Below, piece after piece: positions 23,693-34,000 of a stretch of 43,874 bases of DNA. The notes beneath the pieces were generated by a model. That model saw only the letters and a list, made by a program, of their open reading frames with translations. It did not search any database and was not told where the DNA came from. Position 1 is the first letter of the stretch. Every line of letters starts with the position of its first letter. Made by a program: the position numbers and the translations under genes. Origin of the DNA: Oscillospiraceae bacterium (lineage in GTDB: Bacteria > Bacillota > Clostridia > Oscillospirales > Ruminococcaceae); NCBI GenBank assembly GCA_017512745.1, contig JAFWEV010000064.1:1-43874 (forward strand), written 5' to 3'.

Positions 23693-23832
23693 GAAAACAA
23701 AGCAGCGGCTTTTTCGCCACTCACCTTGACGCTTACGGTGTCGGGTCAATAGTCTCGAAATGAGATATAGGTGAGGTGCGTTTTCTGCGCATCTTTTTTT
23801 GTTTTGATTTAATTCTATGGGGGTGTACTTTA
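23693..23832 (+). promoter_or_regulatory. infC leader with transcription attenuator (L20 leader-like)
   Basis: A leader of about 140 nt carries several hairpins and ends in an intrinsic terminator before infC: AGGTGCG (23774-23780) / CGCATCT (23788-23794), then T7. An upstream CTCACCT (23720-23726) can pair with AGGTGAG (23769-23775), which overlaps the terminator arm by two bases and would compete with it. Bacillota often control infC-rpmI-rplT by L20 binding to such a leader. Position and structure fit this, but the L20 site itself was not verified. Confidence 0.7.
23774..23800 (+). terminator. Leader terminator (attenuator) before infC
   Basis: A 7-bp stem, AGGTGCG / CGCATCT (one G-T pair), a 7-nt loop and seven T (23794-23800). 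It lies inside the leader, about 30 bp before infC, so read-through must be regulated. Confidence 0.72.
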
Positions 23833-24393
23833 ATAGACGGTAAAGAACAAGCGGTAAATGAACAGATCCGCGAAAAGGAAGTTAGACTGATCTCCAGCGA
23901 TGGTGAACAGCTGGGAATCATGAGTTCATCGGATGCACTTAAAATAGCTCAGGAACAGGAACTCGATCTTGTTCTCATAGCTCCTCAGGCCAAGCCTCCT
24001 GTGTGCAGGATCATGGATTATTCCAAGTTCAAGTATGCGCAGGCAAAGAAAGTCAAAGAGGCGAGGAAGAAACAGAAGACTATTGAGATCAAGGAGATAA
24101 GGTTGTCTCTCAACATCGACACACATGATTTTGAGACAAAACTCTCACATGCAAGAAGATTCCTCTCCGAGGGCAACAAAGTCAAGGTAACGATCAGATT
24201 CAGAGGAAGAGAACGTGCTCATCCGGAAAACGGAGAATACAACATGAACCGTTTTGCCGAAGCACTCAGTGATATCTGTGTCGTCGATAAGAAACCCGTC
24301 ATCGATGGACGTTCTATGCAGATGTTCTTGTCACCAAAACCGGCTTCTGCCAAAGATAACCAGAAGAAAGAAAAAACCAAAACAGAAGAATAA
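23833..24393 (+). CDS. infC: Translation initiation factor IF-3
   Basis: 186 aa if started at ATA 23833. IF-3 binds the 30S subunit, blocks 50S joining and checks the start codon. The family signature is clear: NEQIREKEVRLI, GIMSSSDAL, the linker RIMDYSKFKYAQAKK, KEIRLSLNIDTHDF and KVTIRFRGRE. No ATG, GTG or TTG lies in the right place. A GTG at 23776 sits inside the attenuator hairpin and would add unrelated residues. GGGGGTG (23819-23825) lies 7 nt before ATA and the protein then begins DGKEQAVNEQIR, the normal family beginning. ATT at 23812 is an alternative without a ribosome-binding site. IF-3 genes often use rare start codons for self-regulation. Confidence 0.9.
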   Translation: MDGKEQAVNEQIREKEVRLISSDGEQLGIMSSSDALKIAQEQELDLVLIAPQAKPPVCRIMDYSKFKYAQAKKVKEARKKQKTIEIKEIRLSLNIDTHDFETKLSHARRFLSEGNKVKVTIRFRGRERAHPENGEYNMNRFAEALSDICVVDKKPVIDGRSMQMFLSPKPASAKDNQKKEKTKTEE

Positions 24394-24457
24394 GTATATT
24401 ACGGACCCACTTGTGTCCGGACTAATATAGGAATAATCAAGGAAGGATATAGATATT

Positions 24458-24655
24458 ATGCCTAAGCTTAAATCTCGCGGAAGTGCAAAGAAGCGCTTCA
24501 GTTTCACAAAGAATGGTAAGATCAAACGCGCTCACGCATTTACAAACCATTTCACAGGAAAAAGACCGTCCAAGCGTTCTCGTAATCTTAGAAAAGGCGC
24601 ATACGCTGACAAGTCAAACGAGAAGAATCTCAAGAAGATGCTCCCTTACGGCTGA
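24458..24655 (+). CDS. rpmI: 50S ribosomal protein L35
   Basis: 65 aa, the normal length. The family signature is present: MPKLKSRGSAKKRFSFTKNG at the N-terminus, KRAHAFTNHF, RPSKRSRNLRKG and a C-terminal KKMLPYG. It has AAGGAAGG upstream. It is the second gene of infC-rpmI-rplT. A short hairpin (CGGAC / GTCCG, near 24400-24420) lies in the gap after infC. Confidence 0.97.
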   Translation: MPKLKSRGSAKKRFSFTKNGKIKRAHAFTNHFTGKRPSKRSRNLRKGAYADKSNEKNLKKMLPYG

Positions 24656-24693
24656 GCACAACCACTAGTTTAGAAATTGGAGGACAATGTTAA

Positions 24694-25047
24694 ATGGCAC
24701 GTGTAAAAGGCGCAATGATGACGCGCAAAAGACGCAATAAAGTTTTAAAACTCGCAAAGGGTTATTACGGCAGCAAGAGCAAACTGTTCCGCACAGCCAA
24801 GGAAGCTGTCATGAAGTCCGGACAGTATGCATATATCGGACGCAGACTCAAAAAGAGAGATTTCCGTCGCCTCTGGATCACAAGAATCTCTGCAGCATGC
24901 AAGGCAAACGGAACCAACTACTCAACATTCATCAACGGACTCAAAAAGGCTAATATCGACCTTAACCGCAAGATGCTCTCTGAGATCGCAATCAGCGATC
25001 CTGCAGCTTTCACCTCTCTTGTAGAGCAGGCAAAAGCAGCATTATAA
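24694..25047 (+). CDS. rplT: 50S ribosomal protein L20
   Basis: 117 aa, the normal length. Conserved parts are [26 protein letters not shown] (N-terminal rRNA-binding extension, shortened here), [30 protein letters not shown] and [12 protein letters not shown]20 binds 23S rRNA early in 50S assembly and in Bacillota it can also repress its own operon by binding the leader, which fits the attenuator upstream of infC. GGAGGA lies 9 nt before the ATG. Confidence 0.96.
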   Translation: MARVKGAMMTRKRRNKVLKLAKGYYGSKSKLFRTAKEAVMKSGQYAYIGRRLKKRDFRRLWITRISAACKANGTNYSTFINGLKKANIDLNRKMLSEIAISDPAAFTSLVEQAKAAL

Positions 25048-25060
25048 TTTAATAGACAAA

Positions 25061-25089
25061 GGCCCGTACGCACGCGCGCGCACGGGCTT
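25061..25089 (+). terminator. Probable terminator after rplT
   Basis: GCCCGT / ACGGGC closes a GC-rich region made of alternating CG (25069-25082) and is flanked by AAA and TTT. The T run is short, so read-through into the methyltransferase gene 40 bp downstream is possible. Confidence 0.5.
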
Positions 25090-25128
25090 TGCCATATCAT
25101 TAGTTTGTTTGGAAATCAGTCGTTTTCA

Positions 25129-25914
25129 ATGAACAGATACCAAAGTACCGTAAATGAACACATAAAAGATATTGCGAAACTGGCTGCAGACCCTGCCGAA
25201 AGAAGAGAAAAAAAGATGGCGGTGATCTGCGGCTCAAAGCTGTGCTCTGACGCTTTGGAGTCCGGAGTCCGTTTCGTTGAACTGTTTGCCACCGAAGCAG
25301 GAACCGAAAAGTATGCGGAAGTCTTTGAAAAGTGTTCCCGTGTAAGCGGAGAGGTCAGCATCATCTCGGAAAACATCGACAGGAAGATAGAAGGGCAGAA
25401 AACCCCTCAGGGAATATTCGCCATTGTGAGGATCCCGGACGATGTGGACCTTGACGAGCTGGCCGGTTCGGAACGGATCATAGTCCTTGCCGGGGTTCAG
25501 GATCCCGGCAATGTTGGGACAGTCATAAGAACTGCCGCGGCATTCGGATTCAGGACATGTATTCTGGGACCCGGATGCGCTGACGTATGGTCGGAAAAAG
25601 TTCTTCGGGCTTCCATGGGAAACTGTTTCAGAGTTTCCATGCACCGGTCGGATGACCTTGGGTCGACCCTTGACGAACTGAGATCCCGTGGAACCGTCAC
25701 GGTGGGAGCTGCTCTGACAGATGATTCGGTGAGCATAGAAGAGGCGGATATACCTTTAAAGTGCGCCATTGTCATAGGCAGCGAAGGAAAGGGAATTCCT
25801 GAGGATATACTCCCGAAACTCGATATGAAGGTAACGATACCGATGGCTCCGGGTGTAGAGAGCCTCAATGCAGCAGTTGCCGCTGCAATAATGATGTGGA
25901 ATTACAGAGAATAG
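25129..25914 (+). CDS. TrmH/SpoU family RNA 2'-O-methyltransferase
   Basis: 261 aa from ATG 25129, where the protein begins MNRYQSTVNEHIKDIAKLA, a form of the family's substrate-binding start. A TTG 24 nt upstream is the alternative. The N-terminal region fits an L30e-like RNA-binding domain. The C-terminal SPOUT domain has all three motifs: VLAGVQDPGNVGTVIRTAAAFG, VIGSEGKGIPEDI and IPMAPGVESLNAAVAAAI. It forms the trefoil-knot SAM site and methylates a ribose of rRNA or tRNA. Placement right after rplT is common in clostridia. The target nucleotide is unknown. Confidence 0.9.
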   Translation: MNRYQSTVNEHIKDIAKLAADPAERREKKMAVICGSKLCSDALESGVRFVELFATEAGTEKYAEVFEKCSRVSGEVSIISENIDRKIEGQKTPQGIFAIVRIPDDVDLDELAGSERIIVLAGVQDPGNVGTVIRTAAAFGFRTCILGPGCADVWSEKVLRASMGNCFRVSMHRSDDLGSTLDELRSRGTVTVGAALTDDSVSIEEADIPLKCAIVIGSEGKGIPEDILPKLDMKVTIPMAPGVESLNAAVAAAIMMWNYRE

Positions 25915-25932
25915 GGGTTTTAAAGAAACCAG

Positions 25933-28023
25933 ATGTCAAATTTAGTAATAGTTGAATCACCGGCAAAAGCTAAAACCATAAAAAAATACCTGGGACCTGA
26001 CTTTGATGTCATGGCTTCTCTCGGACATGTGAGAGATCTGCCTGAGAAGTCCCTGGGAGTAAATATAGAGAAGGACTTCAAGCCGATGTACCTCACCATC
26101 GACGACAAGCAGGAGCTTATCGGAAAGATGAGAAAAGCATCGGAGAAGGCTGACCGTGTTTATCTCGCGACCGACCCTGACCGAGAGGGGGAGGCGATCT
26201 CCTGGCATCTCGCATATCTGCTTGGGCTAGATCTCAATGACGAGAACAGGGTCACATTCGACGAAATAACCCAAAAGGGCGTAAAGAACGGGATGTCTAA
26301 TCCGAGAAGGATCGATCAGAACCTGTTCAATGCCCAGCAGACCAGAAGGATCCTTGACAGGATCGTCGGATACAAGCTGTCCCCGTTCCTCTGGAAAAAG
26401 GTCAAGAGAGGCCTCTCCGCAGGGAGAGTCCAGTCCGTAGTTCTCCGCATGATAGTGGAGCGCGAGCGCGAGATCCAGAGTTTCAATCCGGAAGAGTACT
26501 GGACGCTGGATGCTGTACTGAGGGCTCACGGCTCTCAGGCAACATTCAAGGCCAGACTCAAGACGAAGTCCCTCACCGACAACGAACTCGGCATTACGGA
26601 AAAAGCGCAGATGGACGATGTGCTCAAAGGTCTCGAAGGCGCAAAGTACATCGTAAAAAAGATAGAGAACGGCGAGAGAAGGAGAGTTCCGGAACCGCCA
26701 TTCATAACGTCCACTCTGCAGCAGGATGCTTCGAGAAGATTCAGCTTCACTGCGAGAAAAACCATGCGAATAGCACAGGAACTGTATGAAGGAATCTCGC
26801 TCGGAGAAACGGGATCCACCGGTCTTATCACATACATGAGAACGGATTCTCTCAGGATCTCCGACGAGGCACACAGGGCGGCTCAGGATTATATCGCAAA
26901 GACATACGGACAGAAATATGTCTGCAAATACAACCGCAGCTACAGAAAAAAGGGCGCTGTATCTGCACAGGACGCCCATGAGGCAATCCGTCCGACGAAT
27001 ATGGAATATGATCCCGAAACCATCTCTCAGTATCTCAATGCCGATCAGAAGAAACTGTATAAGCTCATATGGGACAGATTCATAGCTTCCAGAATGGCAG
27101 ACCAGATCAATGAGACGGTCTCCGCAGACATCGAGGCAAACGGCTACGAGTTCAGAGCAAGCGGATACAGGGTGACCTTCGACGGCTTCTCAAAACTCTA
27201 CAATCCGGCTACGGATGTCAAGGAGGAGGCTCCTTCCATGCTTCCGAAGATGGATGAGGGCGATGAACTGGTGCTCAAGGACCTGAAACCGGAGCAGAAG
27301 TTCACACAGCCGCCTCTCAGATATACCGAAGCGGCGCTCATCAAGGCGCTTGAGGAGAACGGCATAGGCAGACCGTCCACATATGCTCCGATTATATCCA
27401 CTGTCCTGGACAGAGGCTATGTGGAAAGAGAACAGAAGCACCTTGTTCCGACACAGCTCGGCACAATAGTCTCGGATCTTATGACCGACCAGTTCCCGGA
27501 TATTGTCGACGTGGGATTCTCCGCAGACATGGAGAAGAACCTCGACAAGATCGAAGAGGGAAAAGCCGACTGGGTAAAGACTCTCTCTAAGTTCTACAAG
27601 GGATTTGAGAAGAGCCTACAGAAGGCAGAAAAGGAAATGGACGGCAGAAAGCTCGAGATCCCCGCGGAGGAGACTGATGTCATCTGCGAGAAATGCGGCA
27701 GAAAGATGGTCGTCAAGACCGGCAAATACGGCAAGTTCCTCGCATGCCCCGGGTTCCCGGAGTGCAGGAACACCAAAAAGATTCAGATAGAGACCTCCGG
27801 GAAATGCCCCAGGTGCGGAGGAGTCATACTGCAGAAGAAATCCGCGAGAGGCAGAGTATACTACGCCTGCGAAAAAGGAAAGGACTGCGGTTTCATGACA
27901 TGGGACGAGCCGATAGCGGAGAAGTGTCCGCAGTGCGGTTCCACCTTGTTCCGGAAGAAGGGAAGAAATCCGCAGGTCTACTGCCTCAAGGAAGGCTGCG
28001 GATACACAAGACAGGGTAAATAA
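25933..28023 (+). CDS. topA: DNA topoisomerase I
   Basis: 696 aa. It relaxes negative supercoils by cutting one DNA strand. The Toprim domain is at the N-terminus (NLVIVESPAKAKTI, SLGHVRDLP, ATDPDREGEA at 79-88 with the metal-binding DxDxE). The catalytic tyrosine is Y301 in TYMRTDS. Other conserved parts are LSAGRVQSVVLR and GIGRPSTYAPII. Three C-terminal zinc-ribbon modules follow (CEKCGRKM..CPGFPEC, CPRCGG..CEKGKDC, CPQCGS..CLKEGC). It starts 18 bp after the SpoU gene and ends 7 bp before trmFO, so it is in the long operon. Confidence 0.97.
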   Translation: MSNLVIVESPAKAKTIKKYLGPDFDVMASLGHVRDLPEKSLGVNIEKDFKPMYLTIDDKQELIGKMRKASEKADRVYLATDPDREGEAISWHLAYLLGLDLNDENRVTFDEITQKGVKNGMSNPRRIDQNLFNAQQTRRILDRIVGYKLSPFLWKKVKRGLSAGRVQSVVLRMIVEREREIQSFNPEEYWTLDAVLRAHGSQATFKARLKTKSLTDNELGITEKAQMDDVLKGLEGAKYIVKKIENGERRRVPEPPFITSTLQQDASRRFSFTARKTMRIAQELYEGISLGETGSTGLITYMRTDSLRISDEAHRAAQDYIAKTYGQKYVCKYNRSYRKKGAVSAQDAHEAIRPTNMEYDPETISQYLNADQKKLYKLIWDRFIASRMADQINETVSADIEANGYEFRASGYRVTFDGFSKLYNPATDVKEEAPSMLPKMDEGDELVLKDLKPEQKFTQPPLRYTEAALIKALEENGIGRPSTYAPIISTVLDRGYVEREQKHLVPTQLGTIVSDLMTDQFPDIVDVGFSADMEKNLDKIEEGKADWVKTLSKFYKGFEKSLQKAEKEMDGRKLEIPAEETDVICEKCGRKMVVKTGKYGKFLACPGFPECRNTKKIQIETSGKCPRCGGVILQKKSARGRVYYACEKGKDCGFMTWDEPIAEKCPQCGSTLFRKKGRNPQVYCLKEGCGYTRQGK

Positions 28024-28030
28024 CAGGATT

Positions 28031-29356
28031 ATGACAGACAGGATCGCAATAATCGGAGCGGGAATGGCGGGCTGCGAGGCAGCGCTGTTCCTGGCGGAGA
28101 GAGGAATAGATGTCGAGCTTTATGAGATGAAGCCCGGACACTACTCTCCTGCACACAAAAGTCCGGATTTCTGCGAGCTTGTCTGTTCCAATTCTCTCAA
28201 GGCTTCGAGGCTCTCCAGCGCGGCGGGGCTCATGAAGCATGAGATGAGGATGCTTGGTTCTCATCTGCTTCCCGTAGCGGATACGTGCGCGGTCCCGGCA
28301 GGTGGAGCGCTTGCGGTCGACAGAAAACTGTTTTCCGGGCGCATGACGGACCTCGTTCTCCGAGAGCCTCGCATAAAGGTCGTCAGGGAAAAGATCACCG
28401 ATATCGATGAGAGCAGGATCACCGTGATTGCCGCGGGTCCGCTGCTCGATTCGGAGCTGGCGGAGACACTGGGAAAGTTCACTGACGGATTTCTAAGTTT
28501 CTATGATGCCGCGGCGCCGATAGTGACACGCGACAGTGTAGACATGGATAAACTTCATGCCGCGAACAGATACGGAAGAGGCGGAGAGGATTATCTCAAC
28601 TCGTTTATGAACAAGGAGCAGTACGAGCGTTTTATCGACGAACTTGTCCATGCGAGAAGGGCCGAACTCCACGAACACGATAAGGACCAGAAGGTCTATG
28701 AGGGTTGTATGCCCATAGAGAAACTCGCGGAGAGAGGGCCCGATGCAGCAAGATTCGGACCGATGAAGCCGGTAGGCCTCAAAGATCCGGCCACAGGTCA
28801 CAGACCGTGGGCAGCTGTTCAGCTGAGAAAAGAGAACGAAGAGGGAACCATGTTCAATATAGTGGGATTCCAGACAAATCTCGCCTTTCCGGAACAGAAG
28901 AGAGTTTTCGGGATGCTCCCCGGACTTGAGAATGCGGAATTTGTCAGATACGGCGTCATGCACAGAAACAGTTTCGTAGATTCTCCGAAAGTTCTTTCAA
29001 GGGACCAGAGCCTTGTCGGCCACCCGAATGTCTATGTTGCTGGACAGCTTACGGGATTTGAGGGATATATGGAATCAGCGCTCTCGGGCCTCATAGCGGC
29101 AAGAAGCATATACTCAAGGCTCATGGGGAGAGAATTTGAATATCCTCCCATATATACAATGACGGGGGCAATGCTGAGATATATACATACAGAGAATAAG
29201 GATTTCCAGCCAATGGGGGCGAATATGGGTCTCCTGCCGGACATCGGAAAGAGGATTCGGGACAAGCAGGAGAGATACGAGGCATATGCCGAAAGAGCCG
29301 TAAAATACATGGAAGAATATATTGAGAAAGAGGACAGTCATGAAAATAGTCATTGA
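28031..29356 (+). CDS. trmFO: tRNA (uracil-54-C5)-methyltransferase, folate-dependent
   Basis: 441 aa. It uses methylene-tetrahydrofolate and FADH2 to make ribothymidine at tRNA position 54, the Gram-positive alternative to TrmA. The FAD-binding start IAIIGAGMAGCEAALFLAERG and the characteristic KSPDFCELVCSNSLKA (with catalytic Cys), YGRGGEDYLNSFMNKEQYERF, and GQLTGFEGYMESALSGL are visible. The topA-trmFO order is widespread in Bacillota. Its end overlaps plsX by 17 bases. Confidence 0.96.
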   Translation: MTDRIAIIGAGMAGCEAALFLAERGIDVELYEMKPGHYSPAHKSPDFCELVCSNSLKASRLSSAAGLMKHEMRMLGSHLLPVADTCAVPAGGALAVDRKLFSGRMTDLVLREPRIKVVREKITDIDESRITVIAAGPLLDSELAETLGKFTDGFLSFYDAAAPIVTRDSVDMDKLHAANRYGRGGEDYLNSFMNKEQYERFIDELVHARRAELHEHDKDQKVYEGCMPIEKLAERGPDAARFGPMKPVGLKDPATGHRPWAAVQLRKENEEGTMFNIVGFQTNLAFPEQKRVFGMLPGLENAEFVRYGVMHRNSFVDSPKVLSRDQSLVGHPNVYVAGQLTGFEGYMESALSGLIAARSIYSRLMGREFEYPPIYTMTGAMLRYIHTENKDFQPMGANMGLLPDIGKRIRDKQERYEAYAERAVKYMEEYIEKEDSHENSH

Positions 29357-30353
29357 TGCATTCGGAGGAGATTACGCACCGCTGGAGCCGATAAAAGGCG
29401 CAGTGAGGGCAAAGAGCGAACTCGGTTGCGAGATCGCACTCTCCGGGACAGAGCAGATCATCAGAAAGACGGCAGCCGACAACGGGATAGACATATCCGG
29501 CATAGAGATCCTGGACGCGCAGTCCGTGATGACCTATGACGACGAGCCCAAAGCCGTACTCAAGAAGAAAAATGACAGTTCGATGGCAGTGGGTCTCAAG
29601 GCTGTAGCCGCAGGCGAAGCCGATGTGTTCATTAGTGCTGGATCCACGGCGGCTCTTCTTATGGGATCCACATTCATAGTCAAGAGGATAAAGGGAGTAT
29701 CACGTCCGGCTCTCGGCGCGGTCCTTCCGGGACTTAACGGACATGTTCTGCTTATGGACTGTGGTGCAAATGCGGAATGCAGACCTGAGATGCTGAAACA
29801 GTTTGCATTTATGGGTTCCCTGTACATGGAGAAGGTCCTTGGAGTCAAGACTCCGCGTGTGGGACTTCTCAACAACGGTACGGAAGATTCCAAAGGCCTC
29901 GACCTTCAGAAGGAGACCAATGCTCTTCTGAAAGAGGAAAAAGAGATAAACTACGTGGGAAATGTCGAGGGCAGAGCACTCGGTCTTTCCGAATGTGACG
30001 TCGTCATCACTGACGGATTCACGGGGAATATAGCGCTCAAGTCCATAGAGGGCATCGGCAGCGCTGTAGGGAAAAAGCTCAAGGGGGCCATCAAGTCCAG
30101 TTTCACGGCAAAACTCGGGGCGCTTCTCATGAAAAAGCAGCTCAAGGATTTCGCGAAGAGCCTTGATTATTCCGAAGTCGGAGGAGCTCCGTTCATAGGG
30201 CTCAAGGCTCCGGTCATAAAGGCACACGGAAACTCCACGGAAAAGATGTTCTTCTCAGCCGCGAAGCAGGCTGTCCAGTGGGCTGGTTCCGGCATGATCG
30301 AAGCTCTGGAGGAGAAATTCTCCGGAGGCGATGACAAGGAGGAAAAAGAATAG
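29340..30353 (+). CDS. plsX: Phosphate acyltransferase PlsX
   Basis: 337 aa from ATG 29340, supported by AGAGGA 7 nt upstream and the family start MKIVIDAFGGDYAP; an in-frame start 18 nt upstream is less likely. PlsX makes acyl-phosphate from acyl-ACP for phospholipid synthesis at the membrane. Conserved parts are DAQSVMTYDDEPKAVLKKKNDSS in pieces (MTYDDEPK), FISAGSTAALLMGS, LMDCGANAECRPEMLKQFA, NNGTEDSKG and VVITDGFTGNIALKSIEG. It overlaps trmFO and abuts rnc with no gap. The acpP gene that often lies between plsX and rnc is missing. Confidence 0.96.
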   Translation: MKIVIDAFGGDYAPLEPIKGAVRAKSELGCEIALSGTEQIIRKTAADNGIDISGIEILDAQSVMTYDDEPKAVLKKKNDSSMAVGLKAVAAGEADVFISAGSTAALLMGSTFIVKRIKGVSRPALGAVLPGLNGHVLLMDCGANAECRPEMLKQFAFMGSLYMEKVLGVKTPRVGLLNNGTEDSKGLDLQKETNALLKEEKEINYVGNVEGRALGLSECDVVITDGFTGNIALKSIEGIGSAVGKKLKGAIKSSFTAKLGALLMKKQLKDFAKSLDYSEVGGAPFIGLKAPVIKAHGNSTEKMFFSAAKQAVQWAGSGMIEALEEKFSGGDDKEEKE

Positions 30354-31019
30354 ATGACAGGTCTTGAAGAGAGACTGGGATATGAATTCAAGGACAGAAG
30401 CCTGCTCGAAACAGCCCTCACTCATACGAGCTGGGCGAACGAGCATGGCCTCACGCATAAGGACTCGAACGAGAGACTGGAGTTTTTAGGTGACTCTGTT
30501 CTCTCACACATAGTCGCACACAAATTGTACAACGAGCACGAGACCTATTCTGAAGGCGAACTTACGCGCACAAGAGCAGCGCTTGTTTGCGAAAGCTCAC
30601 TGTCAGAATTTGCGAAACAGCTGGGGCTAGGAGCCGACCTTAAACTCGGAAAGGGCGAGGATAAATCCGGAGGAAGAGAAAAAGCTTCTATCCTGAGCGA
30701 CTGCTTTGAAGCGGTGCTGGCTGCCATATATCTTGACGGCGGATACGACATAGCTGAAGATTTTGTGCTCTCGTTTATAAAGTCAGAGGGATCTGAACTC
30801 GATTCAAAATCCGAACTTCAGAGATATGTTCAGGAAAACGGCTATTTGCTAGAATATATTCTGGTGGATGAGCAGGGACCCGAACACATGAAGGTGTTCA
30901 CATTCGAAGCGAGGATAAACGGGGAATGTGTGGCGGAAGGTACGGGTTCAAGCAAGCACAGAGCCGAGATGGACGCCGCTGAAAAAGCCCTCAAAGCCCT
31001 CGGCATATCAGGAGAGTAG
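30354..31019 (+). CDS. rnc: Ribonuclease III
   Basis: 221 aa. It cuts double-stranded RNA in rRNA processing and RNA turnover. The nuclease domain shows the signature NERLEFLGDSVL with the metal-binding Glu and Asp and a second acidic site in DCFEAVLAAIYLDGG. The C-terminal double-stranded RNA-binding domain covers about residues 148-221 (SELQRYVQENG, GSSKHRAEMDAAEKAL). The start directly follows the plsX stop, with GGAGG inside the end of plsX, and the stop lies 4 bp before the smc start. Confidence 0.97.
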   Translation: MTGLEERLGYEFKDRSLLETALTHTSWANEHGLTHKDSNERLEFLGDSVLSHIVAHKLYNEHETYSEGELTRTRAALVCESSLSEFAKQLGLGADLKLGKGEDKSGGREKASILSDCFEAVLAAIYLDGGYDIAEDFVLSFIKSEGSELDSKSELQRYVQENGYLLEYILVDEQGPEHMKVFTFEARINGECVAEGTGSSKHRAEMDAAEKALKALGISGE

Positions 31020-31023
31020 ACAG

Positions 31024-34000
31024 TTGTATTTAAAATACGTTGAAATACATGGATTCAAGTCGTTCCCGGACAAGATCAAAATAGATTTTGAACCGGGTCT
31101 TACCGCTATTGTCGGACCGAACGGTTCCGGGAAGAGCAATATAAGCGACGCAATAAGATGGGTACTCGGAGAGCAGTCCACAAAATCGCTGAGAAGCGAC
31201 AAGATGCAGGACGTCATCTTCAGCGGTACGGCAAAGAGAAACCCCATGGGGTTCGCTCAGGTATCGCTGTGCCTCGATAACTCCGACAGAAGACTTCCCG
31301 ACTATGAAGACGAGCTGATCATAGGAAGAAAGTACTTCCGCTCAGGATACAGCGAGTATCTTATCAACGGAAACACCGTGAGACTCAAGGATGTGAGAGA
31401 GACATTTATGAACACGGGTCTCTCGCGCGACGGATATTCCATAATTGAGCAGGGGAAAATAGGCGAAATAGTCAACGCCAAACCGGAAGCCAGGAGAGAG
31501 ATCTTCGAGGAAGCGACAGGAATTGCAAAGTTCCGCTTCAAGAAGGACACCGCGGAGAAGCAGCTCAGTGCTGCCGAAGCGAACCTCGAGAGACTGAGAG
31601 ACATAGTAGATGAACTCGCTTCGCGCATAGGACCTCTCAAGAAGCAGAAGGAGACTGCGGAAAAATTCATAGTCCTTTCGGAACAGCGCAAGGGTCTGGA
31701 AGTCACACTTTACTGTGATACTATCGACAGATCCATGCAGGCGGTCAAAATTCAGGATGAGAAGATCCTCATCGCAAATCGCGACTACGGCATAGCCGAG
31801 GACAAACTCACCGACATAGACAGAAACATTGAAGATCTCTTTGAACAGACAAGGATACTTGAGACAAAGAGAAGCGAACTGAACGAGTCGATGATCTCCG
31901 CCGAGAAAGAGGCCAGCGAAGCAAAGAGCGCAATAGCCATAACAGAAGCAGATATAAGAAGAGATGAGGCGGAACTCTCGGATCTGCGTTCGAGAAGATC
32001 CGATTCCGAGAGTGAATCGAGATCGCTCCTTGAGCATGCGGATGAACTGGATAAGGAAGCCGAGTCGATAGATTCCGAACTCGCTTCTCTTGCCGATGCC
32101 ATAGCAACGGCTGAAACCATGCTGTCGAGTCTTGCGGAACAGGGAGAGAAGGACGATGAGGTGCGAAGAGAGAGACAGACGGCTCTCAACGAACTCTCAT
32201 CAAAGCTTGCGGAAGCGAGAGCCACATATGCTGCGGCAGTGTCATCCAGAAGCGACGCAGAACAGAGAAAACAGGCCGCTTCCGAGGAGCTCCCGGCAAT
32301 GGAAGAGACGAGGGATACGGCAAGAGCCAATCTCGAAGAGCTCAGAACAAGGCTTGAAGAGACCGACGCAGAGATACTCAAGGACACCAATCAGAGCCAG
32401 GGCCTTAAACGGATCATAGAAATACGCCGCGCCGATGCCGAGAAGATAAGAGAGGAATACCAGAAACTGTCCGATGAGATAAACGGCGAGACCCACAGGC
32501 TCAATGCCCTTGAGGACATGGAAAAGAGCCAGGAGGGATTCGCTCCCAGCGTCAGGAACGTCATCGATGCGGGCAGAAGGGGAAGGCTCAGAGGAATCCT
32601 CGGAACAGTGGCTTCCCTCATACGGATCGAAGACGGATGCGAGCTTGCCATAGAGACCGCCCTCGGATTTGCCATGCAGAACATCGTCGTATCCGATGAG
32701 CGCGCGGCAAAGGACGGCATTCAGTATCTCAAGGAAAACCGTGCCGGAAGATGCACTTTTATGCCTCTCGACACTATGCAGCCGTCAAATATCAATATTG
32801 GCGGAGCAAGAAACATCTACGGATTCGTGGGGATCGCCTCTGAACTCGTAAAATACGACAAGAAGTATTCGAATGTCGTGAGCAATCTGCTCGGTAGGAT
32901 CATCATTGCCGAAGACATAGATTCCGCTTCAAATATTGCGAGAGATATACATTACAGAAACAGGGTCGTCACCCTCGACGGTCAGGTCATCAATGCCGGC
33001 GGTTCGTTTACGGGCGGATATGCCGCAAAGTCTGCCGGAGTATTCTCAAGACGCAAGGAGATAGACAAGCTTAGAGTAAGTCTCGAGGAGAAGAAGGCAA
33101 GATCCGAAAAGATCGGTGCGAAACTCGATGCATCAAATCAGGAATTCGAGAAGATACGCGCTCAGATAACAGTCCTTGACAGCGACATGATCAACCTCAA
33201 CAGCGAGAAGATCCGCATCGAGGAGGAGATAAAGAGATTCGAATCCGAATCCGAGACTGCGAATGCGGCCATAGAGAGCATCACGCAGAGGATTGCCGAA
33301 GCCGAAAAGGATATGAAGGACAAGGAGAATCTCGCGAGGGATTCGGAAAAACTGACCGGCGAACTCGAAAAGAAGATTGCCGATCTCGAAAAGCTGGACT
33401 CCATCGACCAGGGCGGAGACGATCTGCAGAGGAAGCGTCAGCTGCTGACGGACGAGCTCTCCGCAAAGCGTCTTGAACGGCTTGGCCGAGAGAGAGATCA
33501 GGAGACCCTCAGAAGAGACGCCGCAAACTTGAGAGAGAGAGTCATCTCCCAGACAGATAAGAATGCCGCATTTGATGAGACCGAGCAGCATATAATCGAC
33601 GGAATCGAAGCGAAGAAACAGCAGATAGAACTGCAGAAAAAACTCCTCGAAGAGACGGAGAAGAAGATAACCGCCCTCAAGGAGGAAAATTCCGGGATCA
33701 GCCGCGAGCGGGACGAGATAGACAGAAAGCAGACGGAAAACCGCAGAGAGCAGAACGAACTCACCCGTCAGAGAGAGAATCTCGCTTCCGAACTCTCAAG
33801 ACTCGAGGAGCGCAAGGCCACTCTCCAGAAAGACGTAGAGTCAGCCATCACAAAGCTATGGGAGGACTATGAGCTCACCAAGGCAGAAGCTGAAACGCTC
33901 AAGGTCCCGTATACGAATATAACGACGCTGCGCCAGGAAGTTGCCACTGTGAGAGGACAGATAAGAGCCCTCGGCACAGTCAATGTTGCCGCGATTGAGG

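Noticed and set aside
23776..23832. GTG at 23776 as the infC start
   Set aside because: It lies inside the attenuator hairpin, has no proper ribosome-binding site and adds 19 residues foreign to IF-3.
25061..25091. Alternating CG tract after rplT as Z-DNA or a regulatory element
   Set aside because: It is short and sits in the loop of a simple terminator-like hairpin.
30928..31023. Upstream extension of SMC into rnc
   Set aside because: The frame overlaps rnc by 92 bases; the TTG at 31024 with GGAGAG gives the exact SMC N-terminus.
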